This document shows positions 16,770 through 25,300 of a stretch of 64,000 nt of DNA, in pieces. The translations under genes and the position numbers were made by a program. The notes beneath the pieces are model-generated. The model had not been told where the DNA came from. It searched no databases and saw only the letters and a program-made list of their open reading frames with translations. Each line of letters starts with the position of its first letter. The stretch's first letter is position 1. The stretch is from an uncultured Oscillibacter sp. (GTDB taxonomy: Bacteria; Bacillota; Clostridia; Oscillospirales; Oscillospiraceae). Location: positions 1 to 64,000 of the forward strand of contig CAJUTB010000012.1 in the NCBI GenBank assembly GCA_910589315.1. The letters run 5' to 3'.

Positions 16770-17582
16770 TTATGCTTCCGGTATGATGTCCGCTACGACC
16801 AGCTCCGGCCGGTTGAAAATCCGGGGAACGCGGGTGCTTTCCCGGGCCAGGCCCCGGCTGACCAGCAGCGTCCCGCCGTCGAAGTCGTAACGGCCTCCGG
16901 CATGGGATGGAAACAGCCCCTGTCCCGGCGCATACAGCCCGTTCAAAAGGCCCGGTATCCGCCACTGTCCGCCGTGGGCGTGGCCGCAGACAATCAGATC
17001 AAAGGGATACCGCTGGTAAAATGCAAACCGCTCCGGGCGGTGGGCGATTAAAACGGTATACGCGCTGCCATCCACCGCCCCGCCAACTGTCTCCAGCTGC
17101 TTGACGCTTTGCCCGGAATCCGGGTCGTCGACGCCGCAGATTGTAACTGTCTGGTTGTTCAAAGCCAGCGAGACGCTTTCGCCTTGGAGAACGGTCACGC
17201 CGTACGCCTCCATTTGACGGCAGATTCGCTCCGCCCCGCCGGACCACCACTCATGGTTTCCAGTGACATAAAAGCACGGATACGCCGCCGTCAGGGCCTT
17301 GATCACCGTCCAGGCGTTTTCCTCCGGGAAATCGTCGTCCACGATGTCGCCCGCCAGTAAAACGGCGTCCGGCGACTGCGCCGAAACGGCCTCCAGGAGC
17401 GTTTTCTGGTTTTCCCCGTAGGCACAGCTGTGCAGGTCCGACAGTACCGCCAAACGCACCGGGGACGTCAGCTTTGCGGACGCTATAACATAGGTCACAA
17501 CCTTCAGGCGCACATCCAGCGCCGCCGCCAGCAGTCCGGCGCAGAGCGCGAGTCCCGCCGCCTTTCGGATTTTGTGTTTCAT
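16770..17582 (-). CDS. Metallophosphoesterase, membrane-anchored
   Basis: The 270-residue product has an N-terminal signal-anchor (KAAGLALCAGLLAAALDVRL). All calcineurin-like metal motifs are present: LSDLHS, AGDIVDD, GNHEWW, IAHRPE and GHAHGGQ. The layout is that of the YkuE/YaeI group, which acts at the membrane surface on phospho-lipid-like substrates. The substrate is unknown here. It lies between the acetyltransferase gene and ecfT on the same strand. Confidence 0.88.
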   Translation of the reverse strand: MKHKIRKAAGLALCAGLLAAALDVRLKVVTYVIASAKLTSPVRLAVLSDLHSCAYGENQKTLLEAVSAQSPDAVLLAGDIVDDDFPEENAWTVIKALTAAYPCFYVTGNHEWWSGGAERICRQMEAYGVTVLQGESVSLALNNQTVTICGVDDPDSGQSVKQLETVGGAVDGSAYTVLIAHRPERFAFYQRYPFDLIVCGHAHGGQWRIPGLLNGLYAPGQGLFPSHAGGRYDFDGGTLLVSRGLARESTRVPRIFNRPELVVADIIPEA

Positions 17583-17600
17583 ACAATCTCCTTTTCCTTC

Positions 17601-18407
17601 TTAAAGCCCCACACAGCGCAGCGTGATCACGCCTGCTAAGATCAAACATCCCAAAAGCAAAGCCACATAGTCCCGTCCCGCGTAGCGCAGTACGTGGAGC
17701 TTTGTGCGGCCCTCGCCGCCGTGGTAGCAGCGGCACTCCATGGCCGTTGCCAGCTCGTCCGCCCGGCGAAACGCGCTGATGAACAGCGGCACCAGTATCG
17801 GGATCATGGCCTTTGCCCGCTGCATGATATTCCCGCTCTCGAAATCCGCGCCCCGCGCTTTCTGAGCCGACATGATTTTGTCCGTTTCTTCAATCAGCGT
17901 CGGAATGAAGCGCAGAGCAATCGACATGATCATTACCAACTCATGGACCGGCACCCGAAAACGCTTCAGCCAGTTCAGCAGGCGTTCCAGACCGTCGGTG
18001 AGGCTGATCGGGCTGGTGGTGTAGGTCATGAGAAAGGTGCCCATGATCAAAAGCATGATACGCAGGACCATAAAAACCGCATTCCGAAGGCCCGTTTCCG
18101 TCACGTGGAAAGGTCCCCACGCCCAGAGATCGGATTCACCCGGAGTAAAAAAGAGGTTCAGAATACCGGTAAAGACGATGATGAACAGCACCGGTTTCAA
18201 TCCCCGTACCAGAGCCTTTAATCCAACCCGCGACACACGGACACAGGCCGCCAGCGTCAGAGCCAGAAGACCGTAAGCCAGTAAGCTCTTTGCGGTAAAC
18301 AACGCCGCGATGTATAGAACCACCAGCAGAATTTTCGTCCGGGGGTCCAGCTTGTGAGCGGTCGTATTTCCCGGGAAATACTGTCCCAGAGTGATGTCCT
18401 TCAGCAT
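17601..18407 (-). CDS. ecfT: ECF transporter transmembrane component EcfT
   Basis: The 268-residue protein has about six membrane helices and begins with ITLGQYFPGNTTAHKLDPRTKI, a family hallmark. It carries the Ala-Arg-Gly coupling motifs KARGADF and ATAMECRCY that touch the ATPases. It forms the shared energising module with EcfA1 and EcfA2 and serves different vitamin S components, probably including FolT at 1770. The start overlaps the ecfA2 stop by seven bases. Confidence 0.94.
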   Translation of the reverse strand: MLKDITLGQYFPGNTTAHKLDPRTKILLVVLYIAALFTAKSLLAYGLLALTLAACVRVSRVGLKALVRGLKPVLFIIVFTGILNLFFTPGESDLWAWGPFHVTETGLRNAVFMVLRIMLLIMGTFLMTYTTSPISLTDGLERLLNWLKRFRVPVHELVMIMSIALRFIPTLIEETDKIMSAQKARGADFESGNIMQRAKAMIPILVPLFISAFRRADELATAMECRCYHGGEGRTKLHVLRYAGRDYVALLLGCLILAGVITLRCVGL

Positions 18408-19270
18408 AACCGCCCCCCCTTCCGTAGCGCGAGGAGTTCCTTTTCCAACGCCTCCACCGTGTAAACGGCAGGGTTGACAGCGACGCCCCGCGCCCGCAGC
18501 GCAGCGGCAATCCGTGTCGCCTGGGGAACGTCCAGCCCCGCGCCCAGCAGTTCCTCCGCTCGGGCAAAAACCTCCGGCGGCGTGCCGTCCATCAGCACGT
18601 GTGCGGATTTCAGCACCAGAATCCGGTCCGCGTTCCGGGCGATTTCGTCCATGCTGTGGCTTACCAGCAAAATGGTTGTGCCTTTATTGCGGTGGTAATC
18701 CCGGATGTTGGCCATGAGGTTTTCCCGGCCCGCCGGGTCCAGGCCCGCCGTGGGCTCGTCCAAAATCAAAATCTGCGGCTCCATGGCCAGGACGCCCGCC
18801 AGAGCGGCCCGCCGCTTTTGCCCGCCGGACAGCTCAAAGGGGGATTTTTCCAGCTGGTCGTCCCGGATGCCCGCCAGACGCGCCGCCTCCCGGACGCAGC
18901 GGTCCAGTTCCTCGCCCGTTTTGCCCATGTTGGCGGGACCAAACGAGATGTCTTTGTAAACTGTTTCCTCAAAAAGCTGGTATTCCGGGTATTGGAACAC
19001 CAATCCAACCTGAAACCGTATCGTTCGGATTTTTTTCGGCTCTGCCCAGATGTCTTTTCCATTCAGCAGGATTTGTCCGCTTGTGGGTTTCAGCAGACCG
19101 TTTAAGTGCTGGATAAGCGTGGACTTTCCAGAGCCGGTGTGACCGATGATGCCTAAGAATTCCCCTTTGTTTACGTCAAAGCTCACATCCTCGACCGCGC
19201 TGCGCTGGAAGGGCGTGCCTATGCCGTAAGTGTGGGTCAGGTTTTTTACTTGCAGAACCGGCACCGTCAT
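18401..19270 (-). CDS. ecfA2: ECF transporter ATPase EcfA2
   Basis: The 289-residue ABC ATPase has Walker A GHTGSGKST, Q-loop VFQYPEYQLF, signature LSGGQKRR and Walker B ILILDEPTAGLD. YGIGTPFQ near the N-terminus is characteristic of the EcfA2 subtype. A C-terminal extension follows the switch His (SHSMDE), as expected for ECF ATPases. It overlaps ecfA1 upstream by four bases and ecfT downstream. Confidence 0.95.
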   Translation of the reverse strand: MTVPVLQVKNLTHTYGIGTPFQRSAVEDVSFDVNKGEFLGIIGHTGSGKSTLIQHLNGLLKPTSGQILLNGKDIWAEPKKIRTIRFQVGLVFQYPEYQLFEETVYKDISFGPANMGKTGEELDRCVREAARLAGIRDDQLEKSPFELSGGQKRRAALAGVLAMEPQILILDEPTAGLDPAGRENLMANIRDYHRNKGTTILLVSHSMDEIARNADRILVLKSAHVLMDGTPPEVFARAEELLGAGLDVPQATRIAAALRARGVAVNPAVYTVEALEKELLALRKGGRLC

Positions 19271-20130
19271 CCCTCCCGTTCCGTTTCATTCAAAGCGTTT
19301 GCGATGGCCTCCGCGCAGGACTCGACGCTCAGGGCGTCCAGCGGAACGGAGAATCCGTCTTTTTGCAGACGGTCCAGGAGGTCTACGGTGTCCGGCGCCG
19401 TGAGGCCCATGGAGCGCAGCGCGCTGATTTGCGTGAATACCTCTTTCGGCGTGCCGTTCATGGCGGGGCGGCCCTCTGACATGACGATTACCCGGTCCGC
19501 ATCCTCCGCCTCATTCATATGGTGCGTAATCAGGATGACCGTGACGCCTTTCTCCCGGTTCAGGCGGCGGACGGTGGCGAGAACTTCCCGGCGTCCGATT
19601 GGGTCCAGCATGGCCGTCGCTTCATCCAGGACGATGCACGCCGGTTCCATGGCTACGACGCCCGCAATGGCAATGCGCTGTTTTTGCCCGCCGGAGAGCA
19701 GGTGCGGCGCGTGGGTAACGAATTCCTCCATCCCCACCGCTTTCAAAGCGGAATCCACCCGCCGGCGGATCTCCTCCGTGGGGACCCCCAGGTTTTCCGG
19801 CGCGAAGGCTACGTCCTCCTCCACTACATTGGCTACAATCTGGTTATCCGGGTTCTGGAACACCATGCCCACCCGCTGGCGGACGGACAGCAGCTGGTTT
19901 TCGTCGCGGGTGTCCAAGCCCTCCACGTATACGGCTCCTTCGCTGGGAAGAAGCACGGCGTTAAAGGTCTTGGCGAGGGTGGACTTTCCAGAGCCGTTAT
20001 GGCCCAGGATTACCACAAACGTCCCTTTTTCAATGGCAATGCCGACGCCTTGCAGGGCATAGACCGGCTCTGCGCCCTCGTCTGCCGGATAGGCGAAGCG
20101 GAGGTTTTCGGTTTGAATCATATCAGGCAT
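19267..20130 (-). CDS. ecfA1: ECF transporter ATPase EcfA1
   Basis: The ATG at 20130 (MPDMIQTENLRFAYP) is used because upstream codons are not conserved; a GTGGGA lies ten bases before it. The 287-residue product has Walker A GHNGSGKST, Q-loop VFQNPDNQIV (the EcfA1 mark), LSGGQKQR and Walker B CIVLDEATAMLD. First gene of the ecfA1-ecfA2-ecfT operon. It drives vitamin uptake through exchangeable S components. Confidence 0.95.
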   Translation of the reverse strand: MPDMIQTENLRFAYPADEGAEPVYALQGVGIAIEKGTFVVILGHNGSGKSTLAKTFNAVLLPSEGAVYVEGLDTRDENQLLSVRQRVGMVFQNPDNQIVANVVEEDVAFAPENLGVPTEEIRRRVDSALKAVGMEEFVTHAPHLLSGGQKQRIAIAGVVAMEPACIVLDEATAMLDPIGRREVLATVRRLNREKGVTVILITHHMNEAEDADRVIVMSEGRPAMNGTPKEVFTQISALRSMGLTAPDTVDLLDRLQKDGFSVPLDALSVESCAEAIANALNETEREG

Positions 20131-20177
20131 TTGGATTCCCACTTTCGATGTAATGCAGTGCGGAAACGGATAGGCTT

Positions 20178-21041
20178 TTATTCTGCGAACCAGCGTCCGG
20201 TTGCTCCACAGGGTAAGGCGAGGCCGGTTTCCGTGACGGGAAGTCCCAGCTCGTCCCAGGTGCATTTTCCGCCGTATTTTTCCGCAACCAGCAGATTCAG
20301 GAGGTAGCCCAAGACGGAGGGGGCCAGGCCGGTTGTGTAGGAGTTGAGCAGCACAAACAGGGGCTTGTCCGAGAGCACGCCGGCGCAGAGCTTGACGAAT
20401 GGGTAGAGGTTTTCTTCCAGTTTCCAGACCTCGCCGCCGGGTCCCCGGCCATAGCTGGGCGGGTCCATGACGATTGCGTCATAGGTTTTGCCGCGGCGAA
20501 TTTCGCGTTCCACAAATTTGGCGCAGTCGTCGACGATCCAGCGGATGGGCGCGTTTTCGAGGCCGGAGAGTTTTGCGTTTTCCTTTGCCCAGGCAACCAT
20601 GCCTTTTGCGGCGTCAACGTGGCAGACGGAAGCTCCGGCTTTTGCACAGGCAACGGTTGCGCCGCCGGTGTAGGCAAAAAGGTTCAGGACGCGGATAGGG
20701 CGTCCGGCCTGACGGATTTTGCCGGACATGAAATCCCAGTTGACGGCTTGTTCAGGGAACAGGCCGGTATGCTTGAAGTTCATGGGTTTGACCTGGAAGG
20801 TCAGGTTTTCATAGGTGATTTTCCAGCTTTGGGGGAGGGTGTTTTTTTCCCAGTGGCCGCCGCCGCTGTGGGAACGGAGGTAACGGGCATCCGCACGTTT
20901 CCAGGCGGGGTTTTTACGCGGCGTTTCCCAGATTGCCTGGGGGTCGGGGCGGACTAAGTATTGCTTTTCCCAGCGTTCCAGGCGTTCGCCGCGGCCGCAG
21001 TCAAGCAGTTCGTAGTCCCGCCATTGATCAGCAATCCACAT
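20178..21041 (-). CDS. Class I SAM-dependent methyltransferase (RlmI-like)
   Basis: The ATG at 21041 follows GGAGGAG by about five bases, giving 287 residues. The Rossmann core shows NLFAYTGGATVACAKAGA (SAM-binding), HVDAAKGMVAWAKEN, then DAIVMDPPSYGRGP, and resembles COG1092-type rRNA large-subunit methyltransferases. The N-terminus lacks the full PUA domain of RlmI and instead begins IADQWRDYELLDCGRGERLERW. The likely substrate is RNA but is not proven by the sequence. Confidence 0.85.
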   Translation of the reverse strand: MWIADQWRDYELLDCGRGERLERWEKQYLVRPDPQAIWETPRKNPAWKRADARYLRSHSGGGHWEKNTLPQSWKITYENLTFQVKPMNFKHTGLFPEQAVNWDFMSGKIRQAGRPIRVLNLFAYTGGATVACAKAGASVCHVDAAKGMVAWAKENAKLSGLENAPIRWIVDDCAKFVEREIRRGKTYDAIVMDPPSYGRGPGGEVWKLEENLYPFVKLCAGVLSDKPLFVLLNSYTTGLAPSVLGYLLNLLVAEKYGGKCTWDELGLPVTETGLALPCGATGRWFAE

Positions 21042-21182
21042 TTTTGCTCCTCCATTTTCCATCAATTACACCAAATTAGATTATTATAGCGCGAAGCATT
21101 CCTTTCGTCAACCTTAGCAGGTGCCTTTTGCCTTTTTCTTTGAAAATCTTTCCTCTTTTGACTGGTTTCACCAGGAGGATGG

Positions 21183-21370
21183 GAGGTCGCGCCTTGCGGC
21201 GCGGGCGTAAGTCAGCCATTTGCAATGGCTGGTCCAAATTTGAACCCCCCATTTTCTTTTCTCTGGCGAGAGAAAAGAAAACGGGCCGTTCACGGTCCAA
21301 AAGAAAAGAGCGTTTTGTGAGCTTGGTGGAAAACTTTGGCTTGGTGGAACCTTAACGAGAAGTCCAACTC
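21183..21370 (+). repeat. Left arm of long inverted repeat
   Basis: This arm matches, in reverse complement, the stretch 21590-21777. Shared blocks in order are a GC-rich small hairpin, GTAAG...GGCTGG, a C6 run followed by a perfect hairpin (stem 21252-21264 with 21269-21281, loop GGCG), ACGGGCCGT..ACGGTCCAAAAG, GGAAAACT, and GAAGTCCA. Overlapping short frames read through it but are not conserved genes. Confidence 0.7.
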
Positions 21371-21589
21371 GATTTGCCTCTGCTCCTAACCCCGCTGCCG
21401 CTGCTGCGGTGCTTGTGGGGGGTGGGTCTCTACACCTAATTCCGTTGCATGGGTGCTTGTAGGGACGGGTCTCTGTGTCCGCTCATTTCATTCAACCGCC
21501 TTGCTTACCAAAAACGCAGAAATGAACCATTCCATTTCAACCGCCAGCAGCAGCGGCAGCGGAAATAGAAGCAGATCAAGTCAGTGATG

Positions 21590-21777
21590 GACTTCCCGTA
21601 AAAGAAGTGGAGTCCGGCAGTTTTCCGCCAGACTCCACAACGTCTTTTTCTCTTTTGGACCGTCCACGGCCCGTTTTCTCTTTTTCTTCGCCAAGAAAAA
21701 GAGAAAATGGGGGGTGGAATTGCCCAGCCGCCGATGAGCGGTAAGCCACCGCCCACGGCGCAAGCCGTGTCCGCCGC
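21590..21777 (-). repeat. Right arm of long inverted repeat
   Basis: Reverse-complement partner of 21183-21370, with a perfect 15-base hairpin (stem 21674-21688 with 21693-21707, loop CGCC) next to a G6 run. The pair encloses about 220 bases (21371-21589). That centre has two direct copies of GGTGCTTGT-GGG-GGGTCTCT and no gene. The 738-base gap 21042-21779 is fully accounted for by this element. It lies immediately after the last CIS-operon gene. Confidence 0.7.
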
Positions 21778-21779
21778 AG

Positions 21780-22079
21780 TTACTGAATGGTCAGAATTTT
21801 AGAAAACCCTACGGAGTCCAGCACTGCTTTTACCGGCGGCGCAACATGTAAAAGTACCATCGATCCCCGCTTCGAAGCAGCCGTCTTTTGCCCGATCAGC
21901 AGCGCCCGCAGACCTGCGCTGCTCACATACACAACTTTTTCCAAATCCAGCGTCAGCGCCTTCGCAGTCTGAAACGCCGCCAAAATCTCCTTTTGCAGCT
22001 GCGGACTGGTATTCGTATCTACCCGGCCCTCTACCAAAAGAGTTACGGCCTCTCCAGCCTGTTGCTTCGTTACCGTCAT
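21780..22079 (-). CDS. STAS domain anti-anti-sigma factor protein
   Basis: The ATG at 22079, behind GAGGTGA, gives 99 residues, the usual size of SpoIIAA/RsbV proteins. ALTLDLEKVVYVSSAGLRALL contains the conserved Ser-Ser-Ala-Gly loop with the phosphorylatable serine. In this family the unphosphorylated form binds an anti-sigma kinase and releases a sigma factor. It is the last gene of the CIS run, 69 bases after the tail-protein-I gene, and no anti-sigma kinase or sigma factor is nearby. Whether it regulates the CIS or only rides along is unknown. Confidence 0.88.
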   Translation of the reverse strand: MTVTKQQAGEAVTLLVEGRVDTNTSPQLQKEILAAFQTAKALTLDLEKVVYVSSAGLRALLIGQKTAASKRGSMVLLHVAPPVKAVLDSVGFSKILTIQ

Positions 22080-22148
22080 ATTCACCTCGTGAGGCCGCGT
22101 CTTGCGCGGCTGCCGCACGTCCGGCCTGCGGCACGCCATTTTCTACGG

Positions 22149-23225
22149 TCAGCGCAAATAGGCCGTTCCCGTCAGTCCCTGGCCTTCGTCCAGACTCCCC
22201 GGCACGTTTTGCAGCATCCGGCCATTCAAATCCAGATATGTAAACGCATCCAGTCCGCCGCACTCCTCCAGAAACACAAGCTGATACCGGCTCCGTGCCG
22301 GTTTGAACTGGTCTATTAGATATTTTAACCGCAAACGCAGCTTTTCGTCAAGATGGCTGGCTAACATTACCGTAAAATCGTACGGCGTTTCTCCATAAAG
22401 CGCGCCGCCGCTGTCCGCGTCCGGCGGAAGCAAATTCCGCTCTACCAAATAAACCGGGGCCTCCGTCAACAGCTTCACCGCTTCCAGCACGGCCCACTTT
22501 GTTCCCTTCCGGGCCAGAAGTTCCGGCGCGGCCTTCAGCAGCCGCCGCAGCTCCGCCGCCTCAAACAACGCCATATCTGTTTCCAGCCCCAGCCAGAATG
22601 CCAATACTGGCAGCAGCGGTTCCGGTGCGGTGTCTACATTCAGCAGATCTGGAATACGGTCAATTTCCTCCTGAAGCTCCTGGTACATTGTGGAAAAAAT
22701 TGATAAATACCGCTGTAAAAAATCATTATCCATCTGGTAAACCTGGGGGAGCGTTCGGAAAAAGTTATCCCCAGGCACATAAACCCGCAGGTTTTCCAGC
22801 CGTCCGCCGCCGGTGACTTCCAGCCACAGCCAGAGATACCGGCCCGTCTGGTCCGTCAGCAGCACATCCTTTGCGCCGGAATGCTCCAAACCGTCCGCCA
22901 GCAGGAAAAGACGCTCCTTCTCCTGCCGGGAAACCTCCGGGTCCAGCAAAAACCGGTCAACGGAAACAGCCTCGTTATTCCGCACAACCGCATTTTGATT
23001 CGATGCAAACGCCCGAATGGTCAACATTCCCTCCGGCCCCAGACGGCAGCTCAGAGACAGCCGCCCCCAGGCGCAGTCAGGCTGGGAGCTGTCCAGCGCG
23101 GGAAGCACAATATATCCCCGTTCCGCCGTTTCCAGCGCGCCGCCATCCAAGGTAAAACCATCCCGGAGGCCCCGGCTTAACATTGCTTCCCGCAGCCGGT
23201 AGCGGCGGATTCCATAATCAGCCAT
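22149..23225 (-). CDS. CIS baseplate protein, phage tail protein I (P2 gpI) type
   Basis: This 358-residue protein has a beta-rich N-terminal domain (about 1-130, LDSSQPDCAWGRLSLSCRLG). A tail-protein-I domain follows: FFRTLPQVYQMDNDFLQRYL, LLNVDTAPEPLLPVLAFWLG, LLARKGTKWAVLEAVKLL. In phages the gpI domain joins the wedge to the fibres. The N-terminal domain replaces what would otherwise be a short leader. It follows the second J-like gene by three bases. No fibre gene follows, so this protein may carry the receptor or anchoring surface itself. Confidence 0.86.
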   Translation of the reverse strand: MADYGIRRYRLREAMLSRGLRDGFTLDGGALETAERGYIVLPALDSSQPDCAWGRLSLSCRLGPEGMLTIRAFASNQNAVVRNNEAVSVDRFLLDPEVSRQEKERLFLLADGLEHSGAKDVLLTDQTGRYLWLWLEVTGGGRLENLRVYVPGDNFFRTLPQVYQMDNDFLQRYLSIFSTMYQELQEEIDRIPDLLNVDTAPEPLLPVLAFWLGLETDMALFEAAELRRLLKAAPELLARKGTKWAVLEAVKLLTEAPVYLVERNLLPPDADSGGALYGETPYDFTVMLASHLDEKLRLRLKYLIDQFKPARSRYQLVFLEECGGLDAFTYLDLNGRMLQNVPGSLDEGQGLTGTAYLR

Positions 23226-23228
23226 CCT

Positions 23229-25283
23229 TTACCTCCATTGTTCCCGGACGGTCAGCTGAATTGTGCCGGGATAGCACAGGCTGTCGTCTTCTAGGCGTAT
23301 GTCACTGCCAATCAGCACGGCGTCCCGGCTCTCCGGGAACAGGCTCAAGGCGTCCACAGCCTCTACAAAGGGTAGATTCGCCAGAGATTGATACAATTCG
23401 TTAAACCGTATCCAGCCGCCGAAGTCCCGCAGGCCCTCTATACCGTCCAATGTCCTGCGCAAAAGGCGGTCCGCTTCCTCTCTGGCCCGGTCCCGCAGGC
23501 CCCGGACAGTCAGCGCCGCATGGACGGCAACCGGCACGTACCGCGGCTGGCAGATCTCAAACCGCACCGTCAGCAGACGACGCGGCTCCAAATAAGCTTG
23601 CAGCTGATTCAAGTACGCCTCGGAAAGCCGCGGAAATTTTTCCTCCGTGTACGGCTTTACCGCAATGCGCACCAGATTTCTCCGGCTGTCCGCCGCCGCT
23701 TTCACTTTATGGATGCAAAGCCCCGGCGTTTGGCGAACCAACGCTTCCCAGTCCTCCCCGCGCACAGCGGCGGAAACCTGCCGCAGTCCCGCTGAAAACC
23801 TGCGGCGCAGCGTCTCCATGGTTTCCTTTGAAACGCCGCCGCGGCCCGGGGCCGGACAGGAATAAACCGCCTCGACTTCCGTGCCGTCATAGCCGCCCCG
23901 CTGCTCCAAAACCGCCCGCGGACGCAGGTTTCCCCGCTCGCCCTGGGTCACGGCGCAGCCTGCCAGAAGCAGCGTCTGACCGCCACGGCCAGGGTCGGCA
24001 ATGAGAATCTGTCCGTTTTGAACCTGATAGAAAAATCCGTCCGCTCCCAGTTCTCCCGGGGCAAGAAAGGTATATGCGCCCTCGCTCTCCACGGCCAGAA
24101 GCACGCTTTCCGGAAGCGCTCCCTCCGGCAGGGGAATTGCCTGCCCATCGTAGCCATACACCGGGCCAAGGTCCCGCTGATACAGGCTCCCACTGTCGCA
24201 GCACAGCGCCCGTACGCCGTCGGAACAGCCACAGGGCGGATCGGCAAACGTCAGCTCGATCCCCAAGAGGGTCTCTGCCTGCTGATAAAACCGGCCCTGC
24301 GGGTTTCCGCCCTCCCGGTAAAGGTAATACGGACCGTCCGCCGTCTCCCGGCCAAACACCAGCAGTTCTCCTTGCTTGGGCAGCCGCCCCCGCAGCTCCA
24401 CCGACGCGCCGCCGGGGGCCGTCAGGCACTGGAAGCTGGTCTGCCGCTGCTGCATCGGGAACAGGTGGACCGCCAGCGACCGCAGCCGGGGGGCGCGGTC
24501 ATACTCCGCCGTTTCCAGCAGACAGCGCAGCGCGCAGCCCTGGACCGGCGTATCCGTCAGCGGCTGGGGCAGGTCCTTTTCCAAGTACAACCGCACCGCG
24601 CCGGAACGAAGAAACCCTACCGTCTCGTCCTCCCACCGGGCATCCTGCCAGCCCGCCGCCGTAAAATACTGCCAGCATACGCGGGAAAACACGGGAATTT
24701 CATGCCCGTCGCCAAAGGGTGTGCGAAGTTCCTCCTCCGCCGCCTGAAACCAGAGATACAGCGGCTCCCCCACCTCCGGCACGCCGGAGAGCACGCACAC
24801 CAGCGCGTCTCCTGCCGCCGGTTCGCGGGTAAAGGGATACGCTATGGCCTCCGCCGGCGCGCTCAGCAGGTTTGTCAGGTCCCGGTAAGCGCCGTTCCGC
24901 CCGCCGTACACCGCCGCTAACCCCCAGGGCGGCATCTCAACCTCAGAGACCGTTTCAAAGGGGATCTCTCCGCTCCAAAGCCGCCAGCCCTCCGGCAGAA
25001 TCGGTCCGCCCCGCGCCGGAACCTGGACCAGCACTTCGGCGGCCCGGTTTTCCCGCGGGGTATAGCCCGCCAGCTTCAGCAGCTTCCGCTGCACCGGCTC
25101 CGGCACATCGTCAATGGCCTCCTGCTGTAAGAGCTGGAATGCCGTCAGATTCTGCAAGAGTGTGATGCCGGGGTCCGAGGGGTTGAAGTTCGTCCACTCG
25201 CCGGAATGCAGCGGAATCTGGGCGGCGGCTTCCAGCATCAGTTCTTCATAGGTCTTGTCGCTGAGTTTTATGCGGTTCAGCAC
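23229..25283 (-). CDS. CIS baseplate wedge protein, J-like (second)
   Basis: The start is GTG at 25283 behind GGGGGGTGAG. The 684-residue product opens with DKTYEELMLEAAAQIPLHSGEWTNFNPSDPGITLL, the signature of 'putative baseplate assembly' proteins of eCIS and phage-like particles. A barrel-rich middle follows, and RYVPVAVHAALTVRG near the C-terminus is typical of baseplate J. It is expected to form a heterodimer wedge with the 994-residue protein encoded just upstream, as gp6/gp7-type proteins do. It is shorter than its partner. Confidence 0.9.
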   Translation of the reverse strand: MLNRIKLSDKTYEELMLEAAAQIPLHSGEWTNFNPSDPGITLLQNLTAFQLLQQEAIDDVPEPVQRKLLKLAGYTPRENRAAEVLVQVPARGGPILPEGWRLWSGEIPFETVSEVEMPPWGLAAVYGGRNGAYRDLTNLLSAPAEAIAYPFTREPAAGDALVCVLSGVPEVGEPLYLWFQAAEEELRTPFGDGHEIPVFSRVCWQYFTAAGWQDARWEDETVGFLRSGAVRLYLEKDLPQPLTDTPVQGCALRCLLETAEYDRAPRLRSLAVHLFPMQQRQTSFQCLTAPGGASVELRGRLPKQGELLVFGRETADGPYYLYREGGNPQGRFYQQAETLLGIELTFADPPCGCSDGVRALCCDSGSLYQRDLGPVYGYDGQAIPLPEGALPESVLLAVESEGAYTFLAPGELGADGFFYQVQNGQILIADPGRGGQTLLLAGCAVTQGERGNLRPRAVLEQRGGYDGTEVEAVYSCPAPGRGGVSKETMETLRRRFSAGLRQVSAAVRGEDWEALVRQTPGLCIHKVKAAADSRRNLVRIAVKPYTEEKFPRLSEAYLNQLQAYLEPRRLLTVRFEICQPRYVPVAVHAALTVRGLRDRAREEADRLLRRTLDGIEGLRDFGGWIRFNELYQSLANLPFVEAVDALSLFPESRDAVLIGSDIRLEDDSLCYPGTIQLTVREQWR

Positions 25284-25300
25284 TGCGGCTCACCCCCCTT

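Noticed and set aside
21076..21763. Short frames on both strands within the long inverted repeat
   Set aside because: They read through the repeat (FFSLAREKK, FFLAKKKRK) and are products of the repeated hairpins, not conserved genes.
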